DNA from: Anomaloglossus baeobatrachus
Taxonomy: Eukaryota > Chordata > Amphibia > Anura > Aromobatidae
Length of the DNA: 64,000 nt
Assembly (NCBI RefSeq): GCF_048569485.1
Contig: NC_134353.1
Coordinates: 702,510,958 to 702,574,957 of the forward strand
Direction of reading: 5' to 3'
Positions 19,845 through 31,131 of this stretch are shown here, in pieces; within the stretch, counting starts at the first letter, position 1; each line of letters starts with the position of its first letter. The notes beneath the pieces were generated by a model. That model was given only the letters and a program-made list of their open reading frames with translations, was not told the origin of the DNA and searched no databases. A program made the position numbers and the translations under genes.

Positions 19845-21721
19845 GGTCTCATATGCACACTGCGTTTTTTTTTTTGCCACGTTTCTGCCGTGTTTTTCGG
19901 GTGCAGTTTTGGTCACCAAACTGCATGCATTTCCTTCCCCAGCAAAGTCTGAGATTTCATCTTTGCTGTGCGCACGTTGCAACTTTTTTAGGCTGCATCT
20001 TTGTGGTGACCACAAATATGCAGCATATCAATTATTTTTGCATTTTGTCCCTGCGTTTCTCACTAGTGATGTGATGACTTGCAGATCAATCCCCGCTGAC
20101 TTGGGGCCAACAGGGGATTTATCCCTGGTATCTGGCCGGATGTCAGTCCCCATATAAAATCTATGGGGACCAGAATCTGGCACAAAGGGGTAGGAGCAAG
20201 CGCTTCATACTTAACGAGTCACTGGAGCCGCTGTACGTTCTCATAGCTGCTACATCTAAAATCACAGAGCGCAATCATGGAACATGACTACCTGCTATAA
20301 ACTTCAGGCAGAGACTGAGTGAACTGCGCAATCAGCAGTGACGTCACTCAGGTCAGCCGCGGCCACAGCTGGAGGTTCCCATGGCCCTCCACCTGTCACC
20401 GCAGTTAACTTGACCTCAGGTGACCAGTGAGTTCACTGAGTTCCCCTAGGGTCAGGTTATCTGCGGTCACAGGTGGAGGGCCGTGGGTACTTCCAGCTGT
20501 GGTCGCAGCTAACCTGAGTGATATCACTGCTGATCGTGCAGTTCACTCACTCTCTGCCTGAAGCTCACAGCGGGCAGTGATGTTCCATGATTAATCGCTG
20601 TGACTTTTGATGTAGCAGAGCTAGAGTCATCGTGGGACCTCGTGTGGATTACGTCAGACCTGCAGGGATATTTTTGGGGTTAATAAAGTGGTGAAAGAGG
20701 GTGCTTTTTTGTCTTTTATTTCAAAAAAAGGATTTTTTTGGTGTCTGTGTTTATTTACTTTCACATACAGATTAGTAATGGGGGGGTCTCATAGATGCCT
20801 CCTATTACTAATCTAGGGCTTAGTGGCAGCTGTGAGCTGCGATTAACCCCTTATTAACCCAATTGCCACTGCACCAATGCAATCGGGAAGAACCAGGTAA
20901 AGTGCCCGGATTATCGCATCTAATGGATGCAGCAATCCTGGAAGGCTGCAGGCTGATATTATTTTTAGGCTGGGGTGGCCCAATAAGCATAGGTCTCCCC
21001 AGCCTGAGCATACCAACCCCCAGCTGTCAAGCTTTATCATAGTTGGGTATCAAAATTGGGGGAGGGACCACACGCCGCTAATTTGCTGCATGCGGTTCCT
21101 CTTATTTTGATACACAGCCAAGAAAAGTGCATGACTGGGGGCTGCAGCCTGTAGCCATATGCTTTATCTGTGCTGGTTAGTATAATATGAGGGGTCCCTA
21201 TGTCAATTTTGTTTATTTACATTTACTGTACGATATAGACACACAGACGGGGTCTGTGATTGGAAGAGTCAGATAGGCTGTCACTCAGCGTGGGGTGCGT
21301 CTAACTGCAACCAATCACAGACGCCAGTGAGCGGGGGAAGAAGTGAATATGTATGAAGCTAACAAGCAGCCCCTGGAAGTGAATGAAAGGTGACAGGAGC
21401 AGTTACAGCAGCATCGGTGACTCGGTAAGTATAGTGTGCTTGCTTAATTATTTAGTTTTTAATTTAGTTTTATTTTATTTTATTTTTTTATTACTTGAGT
21501 GCCGGGCCTGACACTTGGGTACCTTTGAACCCGCGGGGGTTGGAGTTTACAGTGAGAGTCAGCCCATCACTATTTTTAGCCCATTGAATAAAAAAACGCA
21601 TTGTCAAAAATACATAAAAAACGCATGCATTTTTGGATGCTCTTTTGAGCCCTAGGCTGCGTTTCTGTGACCACAGGATGAAATTGTGGTCACCACAAAG
21701 ATGCAGTTTGCGCGCATAGCC
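19845..21721. mobile_element. Large non-autonomous TIR element, repeat family R copy 3
   Basis: Outer ends (AAGGTCTCATATGCACACTG left; GCGCGCATAGCCTTA right) resemble the Harbinger-like MITE ends. Next inside are inverted GATGCAGC and TGTGGTGACCACAAA blocks, then the R-family core (GTTAATAAAGTGGTGAAAGAGG, CGCATCTAATGGATGC, GTGATTGG). Same order as at 31132-32616. No transposase reading frame was seen. Confidence 0.55.
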
Positions 21722-21724
21722 TTA

Positions 21725-22002
21725 GATGCTGCATTTTTTTGAATAGCAAAATTTGCAGCAACAAAAACACATACTTTATAGTATTATGGGATATCCACAG
21801 GCAGGACCGGTTTTAGACAAATTGGGGACCTAGGCGAAATTCACAGTGGGGCCCCCAATCCTGAAATATTCCAACACCACTGTTAGGGTAGGTTAACTAC
21901 AGTCGTGTGAAAAAGTTTGACAGAGACTTCCGGAGCAGTGGTGCAGGAGCCGCGGGGGATTTATCTTATGCTATCTTTTTTACATTCTAAGAAAACCCTT
22001 TA
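21725..22002. other. Intergenic spacer
   Basis: Includes a GGCAGGACCGGTTTTAGACA block and a GGGGCCCCCAATCC block near 21800-21860 that look like an old repeat end. Nothing coding. Confidence 0.4.
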
Positions 22003-22464
22003 GGCCATGAGCACATGATGAGCTTTTGGTGAAATTTTGACACTGCATATTTTCGTGAGTCAAAAATGCAGCGTCTCACAGTTCCAGCAAAGTGGATGGG
22101 ATTTATAGAAATCTCCTGTCCTCTGTGCTTTTTTCTTACTTAGTGTAATCTGACCTCTGGTGAGTTTTTAAAATCCACAACTTGGGTATGCCAAGTGTTA
22201 TGTGTAGATTTTTCCCATAGACTTCCATTAGATGCAGAAAATCCAAAGGTAAAAAACGCATGTAAACACATCAAAAACACATGTAATCTGCACCTGAGAA
22301 TGTCAATAACATTTTAACAAAACCAAATACTAGGAAGTTTCAAAAGCAAAGCAGCTTTATGTAAAGCATGACATAATAGTAACAAGAGACAAAAATAGCA
22401 AAAAAAATAGGTGCAGGAAATCTACATCAAAAACTCACGAAATACTCAACATTTGCACATGACC
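22003..22464. mobile_element. PIF/Harbinger-like MITE
   Basis: Ends GGCCATGAGCACATGATGAG and, inverted, GGTCATGTGCAAATG, with TTA at 22000-22002 and 22465-22467. Inner arms GTGAGTCAAAAATG and complement. Non-coding. Confidence 0.65.
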
Positions 22465-22467
22465 TTA

Positions 22468-22918
22468 GTGTATGATCCGGATAACCAGTGTGGAGAAGTG
22501 GGAGAGAGCACTTTCTCCATCTTCTCCGCGTATATCGCACTACATTCGGGGGTTATCAGTGTAGTCCAATCACCCATAGACTTGTGTGGGTGGATGTGAT
22601 GCGAGACTCGCTGACAATCATAGCATGCTGATATTCGTTTCTCATGGCGATCCAGCATAAGAAAAAAATTGTAGATGGACACTGCCTCAGTATTTAGCAT
22701 TGGTGCGAGTGCAATTTGATGTTTAATCTGATTGCACTCCTCCGTATTCAACACAGGTGAGAGTGAGGCCTAATGGTGATTACTACAATTACAGTACTAT
22801 ATATGCCGCAAAAATAGATATACACTGTACTCACACAGACGTGTGTGTATATAACCAAAGTTACAATATACACAAAGTATACAATATATATACATAAAAA
22901 GACATTCACTTTACATAC
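22468..22918. repeat. Diverged MITE copy and AT-rich spacer
   Basis: 22474-22772 is related to the interior of the MITE at 16643-17078 (CATAGACTTGTGTGGG, GACACTGCCTCA). The remainder to 22918 is rich in TATATA and TACAC. Confidence 0.5.
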
Positions 22919-23232
22919 TGTGAGACTGTGACCGGGGTTATCTATGACGGCCGGTATGTCTCGCCCCGGTTGTGCTCACTCCATGATAGAAAGTAAATCC
23001 ACTATAGGGTTAATGCTGTTTCCCTACAGGCTGAAGGAAGGGTTAAATAGAATCAGGAACAAGGGCAGGTGTGCCGGGAGTGAGGGAGTGAACAGAACTC
23101 CCTGAGTTTTCTGCTGGAGAGGCACATGTATTTTTGTTATGGACTTTTGTTTGGACATTAAAACCATGTGCTGTGAACCTTAATGCCTGCATCCCGTGTC
23201 TTCTGCTGCGCAGCCGACCGTGCTACCTCACA
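22919..23232 (+). repeat. 5' LTR of Gmr1-type element, copy 2
   Basis: 314 bp; differs from the copy 1 LTRs at a scatter of sites, so the two elements are separate insertions of one family rather than a segmental duplication. Confidence 0.92.
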
Positions 23233-26200
23233 TATGGTGGAGAATGCGGGCATGACAGCCGGTGAGGTGTAGCATCCATCCCTGGTGACCCAGCTGCGCA
23301 TGTCCTGGATTCGAGCGGCTATACTACAGCCCAAACCCGGCGACGCCATGGAGGAAATACTAAAGCAGCTGGCACACGCTAATGCACAGCAGCAACAGGC
23401 TAATGCAAAGCAGCAACAGACCAATGCACACCTGCTCCGGGCGTTGGAACGTCAGCAGCAATCCTTGCAAATGCAGGAAAAAAAACTCCAAGAACAAATG
23501 GATCAGGCCAATGCACGTCAGCAGCAATCCTTGCAAGGGCAGGAAAAAAGGCACCAAGAACAGATGGTTCTCCTGGCCAAGTCGATCCGTGCCGGACCGG
23601 CAGCAACAACCCCGGGACCGGGTGACGACGGCAGCGTCCGGAAAGCGGTGAGACAAGCGTTGCAAAAGATGACCCCGGGGGATGATGTGGAAGCGTTCCT
23701 GGCGGTGTTTGAGCGGGTGGCCGAGCGGGAAAAGCTGCCGACCGCCCAGTGGGCTGAGGTACTGTCGCCCTATTTGATGGGGGAACCCCAAAAAGCGTAC
23801 CTTGACCTCTGTACCGAGGACGCCATTGACTATGTGACCCTGAAAGCCGAAATACTGGCTCGGTTGGGGGTGAATACCTATGTACGGGCTCAGCGGGTAA
23901 ATCAGTGGTTCTATGAGGAAGCCAAACCCGTACGCTCCCAGGCCTATGACTTATTGCATCTTGTAAAAAAGTGGTTGCAGCCTGACACTCTGAGCCCGGC
24001 GCAAATGGTGGAAAGGGTAGTAGTGGATCGTTTTGTGCGCACTTTACCCGTCACCGTTCAACGGTGGGTAGGACAGGGTGACCCGAGTACCCTGGACCAA
24101 TTAGTGTCCCTGGTAGAGCGGCATGTGGCTACGCAGGACTTGATACGGGACACTGAGACTTTGCGTACCGCCCGTCGGTCCGTCCCCTCCAAGCCTAGGG
24201 CCAAGGACCCACCGCTGACAACTGTGCAGGAGTCCCCTACCGTCCCGTCTGAGGCCGCGGCCGCCATTCCTGAGGTCCGGAAGGTTCTGTACCCTAAACG
24301 ACAACCCGTCAAGGGGGTTTCCGTCCCCATTAGATGTTGGCGGTGCCAGCGGGTGGGACATATGGAAGCCCAGTGTCCACTCACCACGGAGCCCATGGAT
24401 TGTGGGGTTACCCGGCGGGGTTCAATGTATGCTCAGGTGGTGTGTACCGCTGACCTGATCTCCCCAGAGACGGAGCCCCACTTGTGCCAAATACAGGTGA
24501 ATGGATGTCCGGTTACAGGATTGTTGGATTCCGGAAGCTTAGTGACCCTTGTGCGATCCACCTTGAGGGCTAAAGTAAAGGCCACAGGACGCACCGTGGG
24601 GGTGGTTTGCATACATGGGGACCGCCGCGACTATCCCACGGGGATTGTCACCATCACAGCACCTTGCGGTCAGGTGCAACATGAGGTGGGACTTCTTAAC
24701 ACTCTTCCTTATGACGTGATCCTAGGAAGGGATCTGCCCTATTTTTGGACTTTATGGAAGGGACCCCCTAAGTCCCCTCAGATATTGGTCGGTCCGGGAC
24801 CTGAGCCCTACAATCCTGAATCCGGGACACCTGCCGTAGGGGTCACCATGATAGGGACAGAGTGTGAACCCGATAGGTCGCCCCTAGAGGTATTGGCAGG
24901 AGAGGCTGAGACGGTCGAGCCCATCCCGGAGTTGGAGGCGTCCCCGGATACGTTTGGGACAGCCCAACTCCAGGACCCTATGTTAATACATGCCCGGAGT
25001 CGGGTGACAGTAGTTGACGGGGTGGCACAGCTGCCCGGTGCCCAGGTAAGGTACCCCCATTTCGCTCTTAAGCAGGATTTACTCTACCGGGTAGATGAAA
25101 TACGGGGCGTGGGGGTAGAACAGTTGGTGGTGCCCCAGCCGCATCGCCGGCGGGTCCTCGACTTGGCTCATAAACACCTGATGAGTGGCCACCTAGGGGT
25201 CAAGAAAACGCAGGAGCGAATATTGCAAAGGTTCTATTGGCCCGGGGTCTTTGGGGAGGTAAAACGGTTCTGCGAAACCTGCCCGGAGTGTCAGCTTACC
25301 GCACCCCTGACCCATTTTCGCAGTCCGATGGTACCGTTACCCATTCTAGAAGTCCCTTTTGAACGGATAGGGATGGATCTGGTGGGGCCCCTCGTAAAGT
25401 CCGCTCGAGGGCACCAACACATCCTAGTGATCGTTGACTATGCCACCCGGTATCCCGAGGCGATACCTCTCAGACATACTGCAGCAAAGCTTATAGCTCG
25501 GGAGTTGTTTGCTGTGTTCTGCCGGGTGGCGTTGCCCAAGGAGATCCTTACAGATCAGGGGACCCCATTCATGTCTAAAGTGACCAAAGAGCTATGCCAG
25601 CTACTCCAGATCAAGCAGTTGCGTACGTCTGTGTATCATCCTCAAACGGACGGTTTAGTCGAGCGTTTCAATAAAACCCTGAAAACCATGCTAAAAAGGG
25701 TGATTTCAAAAGACGGGAAAGACTGGGATATGATGCTTCCCTATTTGATGTTTGCCATACGAGAGGTGCCATAGGCATCCACGGGGTTTTCGCCTTTTGA
25801 ATTGTTATACGGGCGACATCCCCGGGGATTGTTGGACCTGGCAAAGGAAACATGGGAACAAGAGCCCACCCCCCATAAAAGTGTGATCGAACACATTTTA
25901 GGTATGCAGAACCGCATAAGCGCGGTCATGCCAATTGTGAAGGAGCATTTACAGGAGGCTCAGGCCGCGCAAAGCGGCCGCTACAATAGACAAGCCACCG
26001 TGCGGACCTTTAAACCCGGGGATCGGGTGTTGGTATTAATCCCCACGGCGGAGAGTAAATTCCTGGCTCAGTGGCAAGGCCCCTACGAGATAAAGGAAAG
26101 AGTCGGGGTGGTTAACTATAAAGTATTGCAGCCCGGTAGGCGGAAACCTGAACAAATATACCATGTCAACCTATTAAAACCTTGGCAGGAACGGGAAAGC

Positions 26201-27729
26201 CTGATGGCTGTTTTTTCCCCACCTCCCTCCTCTTCGGGTCGTTCACATCCGACTCCAGCGACCTCCGGAGAGGACGAACCGGAAGTAAGGATTGGAGAAG
26301 CCCTCACCAAGCAACAGAGGCGAGAGGCCAGACGGTTGGTTCAGCAGAACCCCGATGTCTTCTCTGAGCTGCCCGGTAGGACCAGTCTGATACGACATGA
26401 TATTGTCACCGAGCCCCACCTGAAGGTACGCCTGAAGTCATACCGGGTACCGGAGGCTCGACGACAAGCCATATCGGAGGAAGTAAAGACAATGTTATGC
26501 CTGGGGGTCATTGAAAAATCCCGGAGTGAATGGGCTAGTCCGATTGTCCTAATACCAAAACCCGATGGCTCCTTAAGGTTCTGCAATGACTTTAGGAGAT
26601 TGAACGAAATATCCAAGTTCGATCTCTACCCCATGCCCCGGGTGGATGAGCTGATTGATAGGCTGGGACAGGCGCGATATTTTACCACGCTCGACCTGAC
26701 CAAGGGGTACTGGCAGGTGCCACTGACGGAGTCCGCCAAGGAGAAAACCGTTTTTGTTACGCCGGAGGGTCTCTTCCACTATGTTGTCTTGCCTTTTGGG
26801 TTACATGGCGCTCCGGCCACGTTCCAGAGGTTGATGGACTTAGTGCTGGAACCCCACCAGGCGTATGCATCAGCGTACCTGGATGACATCATTATTTACA
26901 GCTCCGATTGGCAGACCCACTTGGAACAGGTACAAGCGGTGGTGGACGCGCTTCGAACAGCCGGATTGACAGCCAATCCCAAGAAATGTGCATTGGGACT
27001 CACGGAAGCCCACTACTTGGGCTACGTGATAGGCCAAGGAGTGATTAAGCCCCAAATTAACAAGGTTGAGGCGATCCAGAAGTGGCCTAGACCCCTGACC
27101 ACGAAGCAGGTTCGGGCCTTCCTGGGTATCGTGGGGTACTACAGGAGGTTTGTAAAGGATTTTGTGGGACTATCAGCCCCCTTGACGGACCTTCTTAAAG
27201 GCAAGAAGTCCGTCATGGTGCGCTGGACTCCGCAGGCCGAGGACTCCTTCCGGGCCCTGAAGGAGGTCCTGTGCGGACAGCCCGTTCTGGTCAACCCTGA
27301 TTTCCGGAAGGAGTTCATAGTACAGACTGACGCCTCGGAGGTCGGCCTGGGGGCAGTGCTGTCTCAGGTGGTTCAGGGGGAGGAACACCCCGTCACCTTC
27401 TTAAGTAGGAAGCTCACCCCTCCCGAGCGGAATTATAGCGTAGTGGAGAAGGAGTGCCTGGCGATCAAGTGGGCCTTGGAGTCCCTACGCTATTACCTGC
27501 TGGGACGTCAGTTTCGCTTGGTGACGGATCACTCTCCACTGGTCTGGATGAGGTCCGCCAAGGAACGGAATGCCCGGGTTGCCCGGTGGTTCCTTTCTTT
27601 GCAGAACTTCCGGTTTACGGTTGAACACCGGGCCGGTGGGTTGCAGGGCAACGCCGATGCCTTGTCCCGCGGCCCGTGTTTGATGGCTGGAGTTCAACCC
27701 CGCACGCTTGAACTGAGGGGGGGGGGATA

Positions 27730-28043
27730 TGTGAGACTGTGACCGGGGTTATCTATGACGGCCGGTATGTCTCGCCCCGGTTGTGCTCACTCCATGATAG
27801 AAAGTAAATCCACTATAGGGTTAATGCTGTTTCCCTACAGGCTGAAGGAAGGGTTAAATAGAATCAGGAACAAGGGCAGGTGTGCCGGGAGTGAGGGAGT
27901 GAACAGAACTCCCTGAGTTTTCTGCTGGATAGGCACATGTATTTTTGTTATGGACTTTTGTTTGGACATTAAAACCGTGTGCTGTGAACCTTAATGCCTG
28001 GATCCCGTGTCTTCTGCTGCGCAGCCGACCGTGCTACCTCACA
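27730..28043 (+). repeat. 3' LTR of Gmr1-type element, copy 2
   Basis: 314 bp, preceded by a G-rich polypurine tract. About 99 percent identical to the 5' LTR. Confidence 0.92.
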
Positions 28044-28047
28044 ATAC

Positions 28048-28917
28048 GCTTACACACATGTATATATACACACATTATACTGCATTTGTACACACACATA
28101 TGGTATATATGTACTGTACATATGCAGTATATAGTGTATATAAACATATATGTACTTGCCAGCTCCTGCTGCTTCCTTTGTTCAGATCCCAGATCAGTCT
28201 TGGACAGGCAGTCATGATGAGGAGGAGGAGGGAACACAGGAATGCTGTGCTGCCCCTCCCCCTCAACTTCTGAACTGACACTACCAGTAGAGTGAGAGAA
28301 ATGCACCAGGAGTACAGGCTGGGAGTCTGCTAATGACCCTCAGCTCAAGTCTGCTGCAAGCGTGATCCGAGTGTTATGTGACTGGGATCTGATTTTTGCA
28401 ATCGGATCACAGGTGTGGAGAAGAGGAAGGGATTAATTTCTCCATCTTCTTCATTGTCTTTCTGTCTCTACGTATATCGTATGTGTAGGTCATCGGAGTG
28501 CAATCCGATGTTTCTCTCACACCCATAGACTTGTATGGGTGCGTGTGATCTGAGACTTGCTGAAAGTCTCAGCATGCTGCCATTTTTTCTTCATTCCGAT
28601 TAGGGCTGGATAAAACATCGCAGATCTGAGCTACCTCATTACTTAACATTGGGCCAAGTGCAATGCCATATTTTCTGACATTGGACTCGAGTTGCACTGG
28701 TGTGACTCTACCCTTACACTAACATACATTCTCTGTACACTGCATCGAGGGGGAGCAGAAGGCCCCTTTTGTAGATAGGCCCTGGGCAACTACTCACTCT
28801 GGCCCCTTCTTATGCTGGCCCTATCCACAGGATATGCTATAAATGTTTGATAGAACTCGGTCCCTGAGTTGGGGTCATCGCATCCCACCGAGTGAGGCAG
28901 CATCGAGACAGAAAGAA
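28048..28917. other. Intergenic spacer with diverged MITE
   Basis: TA/CA-rich to about 28155; 28320-28710 is a diverged copy of the MITE family at 16643-17078 (GCTAATGACCCTC, CAATCCGATGTTT). No gene seen. Confidence 0.5.
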
Positions 28918-28935
28918 AAAAAAATAAATAAATAA

Positions 28936-29008
<73 letters not shown>

Positions 29009-29012
29009 TATA
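28918..29012. repeat. (TA)n/(TG)n microsatellite
   Basis: Mixed AAAT, TA and TG runs; the target of the Tc1 element that follows. TA repeats resume after it at 30665. Confidence 0.9.
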
Positions 29013-30664
29013 CAGTTAGGTCCAGAAATATTTGGACAGTGACACAAGTTTTGTTATTTTAGCTGTTTAGAAAAACATGTTCAGAAATACAAATATATAT
29101 ATATAATATGGGCTGAAAGTGCACACTCCCAGCTGCAATATGAGAGTTTTCACATCCAAATCGGAGAAAGGGTTTAGGAATCATAGCTCTGAAATGCATA
29201 GCCTCCTCTTTTTCAAGGGACCAAAAGTAATTGGACAAGGGACTCTAAGGGCTGCAATTAACTCTGAAGGCGTCTCCCTCGTTAACCTGTAATCAATGAA
29301 GTAGTTAAAAGGTCTGGGGTTGATTACAGGTGTGTGGTTTTGCATTTGGAAGCTGTTGCTGTGACCAGACAACATGCGGTCTAAGGAACTCTCAATTGAG
29401 GTGAAGCAGAACATCCTGAGGATGAAAAAAAAGAAAAAATCCATCAGAGAGATAGCAGACATGCTTGGAGTAGCAAAATCAACAGTCGGGTACATTCTAA
29501 GAAAAAAGGAATTGACTGGTGAGCTTGGGAAATCAAAAAGGCCTGGGTGTCCACGGATGACAACAGTGGTGGATGATCGCCGCATACTTTCTTTGGTGAA
29601 GAAGAACCCGTTCACAACATCAACTGAAGTCCAGAACACCCTCAATGAAGTAGGTGTATCTGTCTCTAAGTCAACAGTAAAGAGAAGACTCCATGAAAGT
29701 AAATACAAAGGGTTGACATCTAGATGCAAACCATTCATCAATTCCAAAAATAGACAGGCCAGAGTTAAATTTGCTGAAAAACACCTCATGAAGCCAGCTC
29801 AGTTCTGGAAAAGTATTCTATGGACAGATGAGACAAAGATCAACCTGTACCAGAATGATGGGAAGAAAAAAGTTTGGAGAAGAAAGGGAACGGCACATGA
29901 TCCAAGGCACACCACATCCTCTGTAAAACATGGTGGAGGCAACGTGATGGCATGGGCATGCATGGCTTTCAATGGCACTGGGTCACTTGTGTTTATTGAT
30001 GACATAACAGCAGACAAGAGTAGCCGGATGAATTCTGAAGTGTACCGGGATATACTTTCAGCCCAGATTCAGCCAAATGCCGCAAAGTTGATCGGACGGC
30101 GCTTCATAGTACAGATGGACAATGACCCCAAGCATACAGCCAAAGCTACCCAGGAGTTCATGAGTGCAAAAAAGTGGAACATTCTGCAATGGCAAAGTCA
30201 ATCACCAGATCTTAACCCAATTGAGCATGCATTTCACTTGCTCAAATCCAGACTTAAGACGGAAAGACCCACAAACAAGCAAGACCTGAAGGCTGCGGCT
30301 GTAAAGGCCTGGCAAAGCATTAAGAAGGAGGAAACCCAGCGTTTGGTGATGTCCATGGGTTCCAGACTTAAGGCAGTGATTGCCTTCAAAGGATTCGCAA
30401 CAAAATATTGAAAATAAAAATTTTTTTTGGGTTTGGTTTATTTGTCCAATTACTTTTGACCTCCTAAAATGTGGAGTGTTTGTAAAGAAATGTGTACAAT
30501 TCTTACAATTTCTGTCAGATATTTTTGTTCAAACCTTCAAATTAAACGTTACAATCTGCACTTGAATTCTGTTGTAGAGGTTTCATTTCAAATCCAATGT
30601 GGTGGCATGCAGAGCCCAACTCGCGAAAATTGTGTCACTGTCCAAATATTTCTGGACCTAACTG
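29013..30664 (+). mobile_element. Full-length Tc1-like DNA transposon
   Basis: 1652 bp with TA duplications at both ends. The outermost 35 bp (from CAGTTAGGTCCAGAAAT) are perfectly inverted at 30630-30664. A second inverted pair, CCAAAAGTAATTGGACAA at 29221-29238 and its complement at 30442-30458, gives the IR/DR layout in which each end carries two transposase-binding repeats. One uninterrupted transposase gene fills the middle. Structure and perfect ends indicate a recent, possibly still mobile copy. Confidence 0.93.
29374..30411 (+). CDS. Tc1-family DD34E transposase, intact
   Basis: Cut-and-paste transposase that binds the element's ends and inserts it at TA. 345 residues, the usual family length. 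Residues about 7-43 (IREIADMLGVAKSTVGYIL) form the first helix-turn-helix. A basic linker KRPGCPRMTT, in place of the common GRPR box, follows. A second helix-turn-helix ends at about residue 107 (VSVSKSTVKRRLHES). The catalytic core has D152 in ILWTDETK, D249 in VQMDNDPKH and E284 in SPDLNPIEH, with exactly 34 residues between D249 and E284. The Gly-rich KHGGGNVMAW box is at about 185-194. A lysine run near residue 18-22 and KSKR near 53-56 could act in nuclear import. The Met at 29374 is the first in-frame start. AAATAAAA follows the stop closely. Nothing is missing on inspection; activity is inferred, not shown. Confidence 0.94.
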   Translation: MRSKELSIEVKQNILRMKKKKKSIREIADMLGVAKSTVGYILRKKELTGELGKSKRPGCPRMTTVVDDRRILSLVKKNPFTTSTEVQNTLNEVGVSVSKSTVKRRLHESKYKGLTSRCKPFINSKNRQARVKFAEKHLMKPAQFWKSILWTDETKINLYQNDGKKKVWRRKGTAHDPRHTTSSVKHGGGNVMAWACMAFNGTGSLVFIDDITADKSSRMNSEVYRDILSAQIQPNAAKLIGRRFIVQMDNDPKHTAKATQEFMSAKKWNILQWQSQSPDLNPIEHAFHLLKSRLKTERPTNKQDLKAAAVKAWQSIKKEETQRLVMSMGSRLKAVIAFKGFATKY

Positions 30665-30666
30665 TA

Positions 30667-31131
30667 TATATATGAATAGAGAAGTGCTAATGTACAGCTC
30701 TCGCAATCCAGTATTAGGGCACGTTCACATGTTCAGTATTTGGTGAGTTTTTTACCTTAGTATTTGTAAGCCAAAACCAGGCGATGATAAAAGTACAAAA
30801 GTGGTGCCTATGTTTTTATTATACTTTTCCTCTGATTGTTTTGTAAGATGGTGGTCACGTTCCTACCCCTGAAGACACCAAATGTGTTCTTAAATATATA
30901 TGTGTGATAAAATATAAAGTAATTTGATGTGGAAAGGTAAAGTAAGGTATAGGATTGCATAAGATATAGTGTAATGTATAGCTCTAGTGGTGTTGGTTAA
31001 ATAATGTACTATAATCATGCAAGTAAACGTCGACATCTAGTGACCGGACATTATAGGAATATAGGTAAAAGGTTATGTAGTATGTTTTGGTTTGATAAGT
31101 TGCCTGGTGACTGACTGCAGGGCAGGAAACA
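30667..31131. other. Intergenic spacer with single MITE end
   Basis: The block at about 30715-30790 (GGGCACGTTCACATG, AGTATTTGGTGAG) matches one end of a family whose complement appears at 34320-34385. No gene seen. Confidence 0.4.

Larger units (their letters stand above)
22919..28043 (+). mobile_element. Gmr1-type Ty3/gypsy LTR retrotransposon, copy 2
   Basis: 5.1 kb, flanked by the 4-bp duplication ATAC (22915-22918 and 28044-28047), with 314-bp LTRs beginning TGTGAG and ending CTCACA. Same parts and order as copy 1: gag with Gln-rich stretch and SCAN-like segment (about 23.3-24.1 kb), CCHC knuckle (about 24.34 kb), protease LLDSGS (about 24.52 kb), integrase (about 25.17-25.85 kb), reverse transcriptase with YLDD (about 26.45-27.05 kb) and RNase H (about 27.3-27.7 kb). 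Gag and pol lie in a common frame rather than in overlapping frames. It is the better preserved copy, nearly whole, with about one visible break. The LTRs differ at about three sites, so it is recent but somewhat older than copy 1. It lies between the two COMT genes, in the opposite orientation to them. Confidence 0.94.

Noticed and set aside
4473-28043. Segmental duplication as the source of the two Gmr1-type copies
   Set aside because: Flanking sequences are unrelated, and each copy has its own target duplication (CTTG and ATAC).
29181-29789. 202-codon minus-strand frame
   Set aside because: Antisense shadow of the Tc1 transposase gene; no independent similarity.
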